A stretch of 5,487 nt of DNA from Acidobacteriota bacterium (GTDB lineage: Bacteria > Acidobacteriota > Vicinamibacteria > Fen-336): assembly GCA_003155335.1 (NCBI GenBank), contig PMCG01000265.1:1-5487 (forward strand), in the 5' to 3' direction. The notes under the pieces are model-generated. The model did not search any database. It was not told the DNA's origin and was given only the letters and a program-made list of their open reading frames with translations. Position 1 is the stretch's first letter. Every line of letters starts with the position of its first letter. Positions 1 to 5,487 of the stretch are shown piece after piece. A program made the position numbers and the translations under genes.

Positions 1-1880
1 GTCTTGCCGTAGCCGACGTCTCCGCACACGAGACGATCCATCGGTGAGGTGGAGGCCATGTCGGCGCGCACCTCCTTGATAGCGGTGGCCTGGTCCGGCG
101 TCTCCTCGTACTCGAAAGAATCCTCGAATTCTCGAAGCCACGGGCTCTCGGCGCTGAAGGCGTGGCCGGGCCGGGCTTTGCGCTCTGCGTACAAGCGCAG
201 CAGTTCAGCCGCCATCTCGCGCATCGCACGACGCACGCGCTTCTTGACCTGCGCCCAACGTCCGCTGCCAAGGCGGTCAAGCGCGGGGTGTGCGCTATCG
301 GCGCCTTTGTACTTCTGCACGCGATCGAAGGCGTCGATGGGGACCTTCAGGCGGTCGCCCCCCTCGTACGAAAGCACCATGAACTCGCCGCGCACGCCCG
401 CGACTTCCAGCGTCTCGAGCCCTTCGAAGCGCGCGATGCCGTGATCTTGGTGTACGACGCGATCCCCGATGCGTAGGTCGCGAAAGTCGAGCAGCGCCCG
501 GCGCAGGGCGCTGCCGCGCCCGCGGGCGTGGAGATGGACCTCCTCTGGGAAGACATCGCCGTCGGCCAGCACCCGGAGGCCCAGATCCGGCAGCTCGAAG
601 CCCTGGGTCAGGGTCCCGACGCGCACCTCCACGGTGGCCGTCTCAGAAACAACGCAGCTCTGTTCTTCGAGATACTCTCGCAGTCTCTCCGCACGCCCGG
701 CGCTTCCCAGGAGGACGACCGTGTGATCGCGGCGCTCCGCTAGGTCCTCGACCAGGCGACGCAGGTCACCTGCGAATCTCGCCACCGGCCGACAGGTCAG
801 GCCCGGGAGGGGTGCGTCGAGACCGAACTCGCTCACCGCGAGCGCGGGCGGTTGCGCCGCCCGACGCGCGAGAGCCTCGACGCTGACCAGGTAGTCCGCA
901 GGATCGAGAGAGGTACCACCGCGTCCCGTTGTCCGCTCGCGTGCAGCGCGCTCGTGAAGGGCGGCGGCTTCTGCCAAAACGCTGTCGGGTTCGACGAGCA
1001 CGCAAGCGCCGTCCACCAGGTGTTCCCACGCCGGGACTGTCGCCTGCGGCACGAGCGGCAGGTACTCCGCCGCATCCTCGGGTACCTGGCCGCGCGCAAG
1101 ACGGTCGAGCAACCAGCGCGCCTCGCGCCTGCGCCCGAGATGCGCCTCAAGCGCCGCCTGCAGCGCCGGGCGCAGCGATGACGTGACAAAGAGGTCGGCT
1201 AGGGGTGGCAGCTCGATAGAATCGTGGGGTGCACCGCTCCGCTGCGTCTCGGGGTCGAACGAGCGCAGACTATCGACGGTGTCGCCGAAGAACTCGACGC
1301 GCACCGGCCAGCGCGCGTCCGGCGCAAAGACGTCCACGATGCCGCCACGCCGACAGACCTGTCCAGGAGCGCTGACCGGGTCTTCTCGAACGTAGCCGGC
1401 TTCAAGAAGCGCTTCGATCACGATCTCCGGTGTCATCTCCTCGCCACGCGTGAGGCGCACGACGCGGGTGGCCAGGAGGTCGGCGCGCAGAACTGGGCGA
1501 AGGAGGCCAGCGGGCGACGCCACCCAGGTGCGCACCCTCCCTTGCGCCGCGGCAAAGAGGGCCGCAGCGCGCCGCCAGGAGGCATCCGCGTGGCGCGAAA
1601 GGCCGCGAAAAGGTAGCGGTCCTGGTGCGGGAAGCGACAGGACCTCGCCTTCAAGACCGGCTTCGGCGGCAAGCGTGCGCAGATCCTGTGCCGCCGCTTC
1701 GACGTCGCGCTCGCCCGCCACAACGAACAGCAGCGGCTTTTCGAGCAGCAACAGCGGAAGCAGCAGTCGCGCAGGGCCGACAAGACCGTGAAGAGCGAGG
1801 CTCTTGCCAGACGCCAGCTCGCTGCGCAGCGCCTGCAGCGCCTCGTTGGCGGCGAGGGGGTCGATCCAGCGTGCGGTCAC
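1..1880 (-). CDS. mfd: Transcription-repair coupling factor Mfd, N-terminal part (3' end outside the window)
   Basis: Mfd displaces RNA polymerase stalled at DNA lesions and recruits UvrA for nucleotide excision repair. The frame is open from GTG at 1880 to the left edge, 626 codons of roughly 1,150. Residues about 1-330 are the UvrB-like module: a degenerate P-loop region near 29-36 (HGLVGPAR), then [14 protein letters not shown] (171-184) and [24 protein letters not shown]177/R178 lie where UvrA-contacting residues occur in E. coli Mfd. A less conserved linker domain follows. The RNA polymerase-interacting CarD-like domain starts at 468 ([20 protein letters not shown]) and runs through [20 protein letters not shown]. 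The translocase begins with YEETPDQ (591-597) and [12 protein letters not shown], whose Lys is residue 626; E. coli has its Walker A Lys near 634, so the N-terminus is full length. The GTG start overlaps the TGA of the upstream gene by 4 bp, and no Shine-Dalgarno is obvious, so coupling is likely. The helicase motifs after Walker A lie outside the window. Confidence 0.96.
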   Translation of the reverse strand, partial: MTARWIDPLAANEALQALRSELASGKSLALHGLVGPARLLLPLLLLEKPLLFVVAGERDVEAAAQDLRTLAAEAGLEGEVLSLPAPGPLPFRGLSRHADASWRRAAALFAAAQGRVRTWVASPAGLLRPVLRADLLATRVVRLTRGEEMTPEIVIEALLEAGYVREDPVSAPGQVCRRGGIVDVFAPDARWPVRVEFFGDTVDSLRSFDPETQRSGAPHDSIELPPLADLFVTSSLRPALQAALEAHLGRRREARWLLDRLARGQVPEDAAEYLPLVPQATVPAWEHLVDGACVLVEPDSVLAEAAALHERAARERTTGRGGTSLDPADYLVSVEALARRAAQPPALAVSEFGLDAPLPGLTCRPVARFAGDLRRLVEDLAERRDHTVVLLGSAGRAERLREYLEEQSCVVSETATVEVRVGTLTQGFELPDLGLRVLADGDVFPEEVHLHARGRGSALRRALLDFRDLRIGDRVVHQDHGIARFEGLETLEVAGVRGEFMVLSYEGGDRLKVPIDAFDRVQKYKGADSAHPALDRLGSGRWAQVKKRVRRAMREMAAELLRLYAERKARPGHAFSAESPWLREFEDSFEYEETPDQATAIKEVRADMASTSPMDRLVCGDVGYGK

Positions 1881-3673
1881 GTCCGGCGGATGCGGTCAAT
1901 GAGCGCCGTCGTCGACTGTCCCGGCACCAACGGCACGCGGACGACGCGACCCCCACGCGTCTCGACCGTCTCGCGGCCAACGATGGCCTGCTCGCCCCAG
2001 TCGGCGCCCTTGACGAGAACGTCCGGTTCGAGCGCGCCGATCACCTCCGCCGGCGTGGGTTCGTCGAAGGTGACCACACCATCGACGCACTCCATGGCCA
2101 GGAGCGTCTCGGCCCGCTCGGCTTCCGGCACAATGGGCCGCTGCGGCCCCTTGAGCGCGCGCACGGACCGATCGCTGTTGATCGCCACGATCAGTCGGTC
2201 ACCCAGGCCACGCGCCGATTCGAGCAGGCTGACGTGGCCCGCGTGGAGCAGGTCGAAGCAGCCGTTCGTGAGAACAACGCTCAACCCCGCTTCACGCCAG
2301 GCCTGACGCTGCGCGCGCGCGGCCACCACGTCCAGCGCAGCGTGTGGTGGGGTCGTGTTGTCAGACGCTGCGTCGTGCAGGTCCAGCTCGGCGCGCGGCC
2401 GGGGCGGGCTGAGGCGGACAGGGCCCTCGAAGACCCAGTGGTGGCTGGGACGATAGAGACCGACGTCCTTGATGTGGCTCTTCACGCGAAAGGCAGACAG
2501 GCCGCGGTGATAGTCATACGGCGTCCCGTCCTTCTTGTGGGCCGCGATGTCCAGCAGGTACGAGCCTTCGACGAGATCGAGGCGTTCAATGACGAACCGG
2601 ACTCTTGCCTCACCATCGAGCTGCTCAGGTCCGTAGTCCTCAAGGTCCGTGTTCGTACCGTAGACCGACACGCCCTCGCTGGTGAAGATACCGACGCCGA
2701 AGACGAAGTCCTCGACGGGAACCGCCGCACGCACACCCAGTTCCACCGTGAGCGATTCGCCGGGCACGAAGACATGTCGTTCGTGGTCGCGATCGTCGAG
2801 CAAGCGCACGCGCGTGATCTCGACTTCGCGATTGCCCCAGCGCCCCTCGCGATAGCCGCCTGCGGTAGGATCGGTCGCCGCGCCTTGGGCGTGGTCGCGC
2901 GCCAGAAGCGCCTCTTCTCCACCTGCCACGTACGTCAGATACGCATCGACGACGCGCTTGGGATCGCCGCGCTCGACCATGCGTCCCTTGCGCAGCCAGA
3001 GGGCGTCGTCGCACATCTTCTCGACCAGGCCGAGGCTGTGGGTGACGAAGAAGATCGTCTTGCCACGACGACGGAATTCCCCGATCTTGTCCAGGCACTT
3101 GCGCGAGAAACCCTCGTCGCCGACTGCCAGGACCTCGTCGACGAGCAGCACATCAGGGTCGGCGTGGACGGCCACCGCGAAACCAAGGCGCATGTACATG
3201 CCCGAGGAGTAGGTCTTGACCGGGGCGTCGATGAAGCGTTCAAGTTCCGCAAAGGCGACGATCTCGTCGAAGCGCTCCTGGATCTCGCGCCGCGTGAGCC
3301 CGAGCATGATGCCGTTGATGGCCACGTTCTCGCGCCCGCTGATCTCGGGATGGAATCCCGCGCCGAGCTCGATCAGCGCTGAGACACGACCGCGCACCTT
3401 GACGGTCCCGCGCGTCGGCTTGGTGATGCCGGCCAGAAGCTTCAGTAGCGTCGACTTGCCAGAGCCGTTCTCGCCGATGACGCCGAACATCGTCCCGCGT
3501 GGCACTTCGAAAGAGACGTCGTCCAGCGCGGTGAAGGTCTCGTCCGGCGTCAGGTCCGTCAGCAGGCTGCCGGTGAGGATCGCGCTCTTGAGCGTGCGGA
3601 ACTGGTGGCGGTGCTGGAAGCGGCGGTAGACCTTGGCGACGTTCTCCACCACGACAGCGGGGCCTGCGCTCAT
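1877..3673 (-). CDS. Fusion protein: Wzt-like polysaccharide ABC exporter ATPase + Wzt C-terminal domain + RfaE2/HldE-C-like nucleotidyltransferase domain
   Basis: This 598-residue protein has three parts. Residues 1-250 are an ABC ATPase of the Wzt/TagH family: Walker [10 protein letters not shown] (67-75), Q-loop region [10 protein letters not shown] (101-110), signature YSSGM (155-159, normal for this clade), Walker B DVLLVDE (174-180) and switch His212. Residues about 278-420 resemble the Wzt C-terminal beta-sandwich that recognises the glycan end ([37 protein letters not shown], then [12 protein letters not shown]). After a Pro-rich linker (422-445), residues about 446-598 form a nucleotidyltransferase domain with [12 protein letters not shown] (469-480, HxGH at 477-480), [14 protein letters not shown] (496-509), [10 protein letters not shown] (550-559) and [11 protein letters not shown] (585-595). 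This is closest to RfaE2/HldE C-terminal domains, which make ADP-heptose from heptose 1-phosphate; a related cytidylyltransferase (TagD-like) is less likely. No HldE kinase domain is present. The ATG overlaps the permease stop and has a strong Shine-Dalgarno. Wzt ATPases normally end after the second domain, so the third is an unusual addition. ATPase identity is very secure; the substrate of the third domain is inferred. Confidence 0.95.
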   Translation of the reverse strand: MSAGPAVVVENVAKVYRRFQHRHQFRTLKSAILTGSLLTDLTPDETFTALDDVSFEVPRGTMFGVIGENGSGKSTLLKLLAGITKPTRGTVKVRGRVSALIELGAGFHPEISGRENVAINGIMLGLTRREIQERFDEIVAFAELERFIDAPVKTYSSGMYMRLGFAVAVHADPDVLLVDEVLAVGDEGFSRKCLDKIGEFRRRGKTIFFVTHSLGLVEKMCDDALWLRKGRMVERGDPKRVVDAYLTYVAGGEEALLARDHAQGAATDPTAGGYREGRWGNREVEITRVRLLDDRDHERHVFVPGESLTVELGVRAAVPVEDFVFGVGIFTSEGVSVYGTNTDLEDYGPEQLDGEARVRFVIERLDLVEGSYLLDIAAHKKDGTPYDYHRGLSAFRVKSHIKDVGLYRPSHHWVFEGPVRLSPPRPRAELDLHDAASDNTTPPHAALDVVAARAQRQAWREAGLSVVLTNGCFDLLHAGHVSLLESARGLGDRLIVAINSDRSVRALKGPQRPIVPEAERAETLLAMECVDGVVTFDEPTPAEVIGALEPDVLVKGADWGEQAIVGRETVETRGGRVVRVPLVPGQSTTALIDRIRRT

Positions 3674-4455
3674 ACCTCCTCCGCCAGCGTGTCGCGCAAG
3701 CGATCGAAGAGCAGGGCGCCGACCATGAAGACGATCACGGCCACCACGGCGGCTGCCACGAGGCCGCCGATATGCTCGAACCGGCCTTGGAACAGGATCT
3801 CCTGATAGGCGACCATCACGTGCGTCATCGGGTTGAGCCGCAGCACGGTGCGGATCTTCCCACTCATGTCACCGTAGAAATAGATGATCGGGGTGAGGAA
3901 GAACCAGACCTGGAGGATGTGCGAGAGCAGGTCCTGAATGTCGCGGAAGTGCACTGTCAGCGCCGAGACGAAGAGCGCGAGCCCAAGCGTCAGCACCAAC
4001 TGGACGAGCAACGGCAGCGGCAGCAGCAGCGCGGTCAGCGTCAACTTGCCCTTGTAGATCAGAAAGAACAGGAGTATCGGCAGCCCGAGTAGGAAGTGGA
4101 CCATGTTCGAAAGCACGGCCACGACCGGTAGGACCTCTGCCGGGAAGAGCACTTTCTTGATCAGGTTGCCGCCTGCGATGAGCACGCCTGCCGCCTGAGC
4201 GATCGAGGCGCTGAACCACGTCCAAGGGAGAATGCCGCAGAAGAGGAAGAGGAAGTACGGCGTGACAGTCTGGGGGCGCATGCCCACCAAGACCCGCGAG
4301 AAAACCAGCCAGTAGGTGAGAAGCAGGAGGAGCGGGTTGACAAAGCTCCAGAAGAACCCCAGGACGCTCCCTCGGTAGCGCGCCTTGAGCTCGCGTGCGA
4401 CTAGGCTCTGGATCAACAGGCGGTAGCGAAGGAGCTGTGCGATCTGCGCAATCAT
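3670..4455 (-). CDS. ABC-2 type polysaccharide/O-antigen exporter, permease subunit (Wzm/TagG/RfbA-like)
   Basis: This is the membrane subunit of an ABC exporter that moves a finished lipid-linked glycan (O-antigen, capsule or teichoic-acid type) across the inner membrane. The protein has 261 residues, normal for the Wzm/TagG family. It begins with an amphipathic stretch and the hallmark [20 protein letters not shown] (21-40). Likely membrane segments by hydrophobicity lie at about 31-56, 66-92, 108-134, 140-166, 177-195 and 228-250, giving the expected six. [13 protein letters not shown] (208-220), before the last helix, is also family-typical. The ATG at 4455 is the only reasonable start: no in-frame start codon is visible just upstream and the next Met is residue 59. 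No clear Shine-Dalgarno precedes it. The stop TGA (3672-3670) overlaps the ATG of the ATPase gene by 4 bp, so the two are translationally coupled partners. The transported glycan cannot be named from sequence. I give no symbol because wzm, tagG and rfbA are used interchangeably for this family. Confidence 0.94.
   Translation of the reverse strand: MIAQIAQLLRYRLLIQSLVARELKARYRGSVLGFFWSFVNPLLLLLTYWLVFSRVLVGMRPQTVTPYFLFLFCGILPWTWFSASIAQAAGVLIAGGNLIKKVLFPAEVLPVVAVLSNMVHFLLGLPILLFFLIYKGKLTLTALLLPLPLLVQLVLTLGLALFVSALTVHFRDIQDLLSHILQVWFFLTPIIYFYGDMSGKIRTVLRLNPMTHVMVAYQEILFQGRFEHIGGLVAAAVVAVIVFMVGALLFDRLRDTLAEEV
3674..3682 (-). promoter_or_regulatory. Strong Shine-Dalgarno for the exporter ATPase fusion gene
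   Basis: Read on the minus strand, GGAGGAGGT sits immediately before the ATG at 3673, within the last permease codons (Glu-Glu-Val-stop). The first GGAGG lies 4 nt from the ATG; the second overlaps it closely. This is the only clearly anti-16S-complementary site in front of any start in the window. It supports the ATG at 3673 and suggests independent as well as coupled initiation for the ATPase. The Glu-Glu-Val end of the permease may be shaped by this signal. Confidence 0.7.
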
Positions 4456-4480
4456 CGGGAGAGCCCGTCGCGCGAACGTT
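4456..4480 (-). other. 25-bp spacer between atpC and the exporter permease gene, no terminator seen
   Basis: This is the largest non-coding gap in the window. It contains a short palindrome AACGTT (4476-4481, its last base being the final base of the atpC stop codon) and a possible 3-bp stem (GGG/CCC) too weak to act as a terminator. There is no T-tract. It therefore appears that transcription of the ATP synthase operon continues into the exporter genes. A promoter inside the atpC coding region cannot be excluded by eye. Confidence 0.5.
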
Positions 4481-4906
4481 CTATCCGCGGCGCCGTCGAG
4501 CGACCGCCAGGCGCGTCACCGCGCGTTGGAAGGCTTCGTGTGCGTCTTCATAGCCAACCTGGTCGCGGATCGTCTTCATGCGCGCCTCAGCCCGCGCGCG
4601 CGCCTCCTCGGCGCGTTGCAGGTCGATGTCCTCGGCTCGCTCACCGATTTGCGCCAGGATGCTGACACGGTCTGGCAGGACCTCGCAGTAGCCCGCGAAG
4701 CACGTCAGGCTACGCGAGACCCGATCGCGCGTGTACACGATCACCCCTATGCCCAGAGTCGTGAAGAAGGGCGTATGTCCCGGCCTGACGCCGAAGTACC
4801 CGTCCTCTCCGGGAACGACGACGTCGTCGACGTCGTCGCGCAGAAGGAGCCCCTCGGGCGTGACGACCTCGAGTTGGATGCGGGCGGGCAGTGTCGCTTC
4901 GCTCAT
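4481..4906 (-). CDS. atpC: F1F0 ATP synthase subunit epsilon
   Basis: This is the epsilon subunit of the F1 central stalk. It couples rotation of gamma and the c-ring to catalysis and can inhibit ATP hydrolysis. The protein has 141 residues, normal for the family. Residues 10-88 form the N-terminal beta-sandwich, with the motif PGEDGYFGVRPGH at 32-44 (most homologues have PGEDGEFGVLPGH). Residues 94-137 are charged and Ala-rich (DLQRAEEARARAEARM and onward), matching the two-helix C-terminal regulatory domain, so the inhibitory arm is present. The ATG at 4906 is chosen because it gives the family-typical N-terminus and lies 17 bp after the atpD stop; no good Shine-Dalgarno precedes it, so translation may depend on coupling with atpD. 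A small acidic repeat, DDVDDV (24-29), is encoded by alternating GAC/GTC codons. The gene ends in TAG at 4481-4483, and the exporter permease starts 25 bp later. Confidence 0.97.
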   Translation of the reverse strand: MSEATLPARIQLEVVTPEGLLLRDDVDDVVVPGEDGYFGVRPGHTPFFTTLGIGVIVYTRDRVSRSLTCFAGYCEVLPDRVSILAQIGERAEDIDLQRAEEARARAEARMKTIRDQVGYEDAHEAFQRAVTRLAVARRRRG

Positions 4907-4923
4907 CGCGGACTCGGCCGTGG

Positions 4924-5487
<564 letters not shown>

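Noticed and set aside
1720..1770. Leu-rich, repeat-like stretch near the start of mfd (CTG/CTT-rich on the minus strand)
   Set aside because: It encodes a hydrophobic helix and strand of the N-terminal UvrB-like domain ([16 protein letters not shown]). It is not a tandem repeat array or a membrane anchor in this family.
3197..3211. ABC signature reads YSSGM rather than LSGGQ
   Set aside because: This variant is typical of the Wzt/TagH polysaccharide-export ATPases, so it does not indicate a defective enzyme.
1625..3382. A 585-codon open frame on the plus strand
   Set aside because: It lies antisense to the exporter fusion gene and the start of mfd, both of which have unmistakable domain motifs. 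Its translation is Arg/Ala/Asp-rich with no recognisable domain. Long antisense frames are common in GC-rich coding DNA.
3772..4092. Plus-strand open frame with a Gln/Glu/Arg-rich product
   Set aside because: It is the antisense of the permease membrane segments: Leu codons read backwards give Gln/Glu/Lys. It has no start signal or family resemblance.
4816..4829. Perfect 14-bp palindrome CGACGACGTCGTCG inside atpC, with a repeat of the same unit just after it
   Set aside because: It follows from alternating GAC and GTC codons for DDVDDVV in the epsilon subunit. It lies well inside a gene, so an operator role is not supported.

Overview
The window is GC-rich bacterial DNA (mid-60s percent G+C by eye). 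All five genes lie on the minus strand, head to tail, with almost no non-coding sequence. An F1F0 ATP synthase, a Wzm/Wzt-type polysaccharide exporter and a nucleotidyltransferase domain of the ADP-heptose family suggest a Gram-negative-type envelope. A deeply branching phylum such as Myxococcota, Acidobacteriota, Planctomycetota or a related lineage would fit, but the taxon cannot be fixed from this sequence.

In transcription order (right to left), the layout is as follows. The 3' part of atpD (F1 beta subunit) enters at base 5487 and stops at 4924. After 17 bp comes a complete atpC (F1 epsilon, 4906-4481). After 25 bp comes an ABC-2 family polysaccharide exporter permease (4455-3670). It overlaps by 4 bp (ATGA) a 598-residue gene (3673-1877) that joins a Wzt-like ABC ATPase, a Wzt-type C-terminal substrate-recognition domain and an RfaE2/HldE-C-like nucleotidyltransferase domain in one chain. 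That gene overlaps by 4 bp (GTGA) a GTG-started mfd (transcription-repair coupling factor). The mfd gene runs off the left end just at its translocase Walker A motif, after 626 codons.

No intergenic gap exceeds 25 bp, and I see no hairpin terminator or separate promoter. The simplest reading is one co-transcribed run in which the tail of the ATP synthase operon reads into an exporter pair and then into a DNA repair gene. The permease and ATPase should form a two-gene exporter of a lipid-linked glycan. ATP synthase and Mfd have no evident functional link to it beyond shared transcription.

The most notable item is the three-domain fusion protein. A glycan-export ATPase that carries its own sugar-nucleotide-synthesis domain is not the usual architecture, and it suggests a physical link between precursor activation and export. 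No RNA genes, CRISPR arrays, mobile elements or long repeats were seen. The plus strand holds only antisense shadow reading frames.
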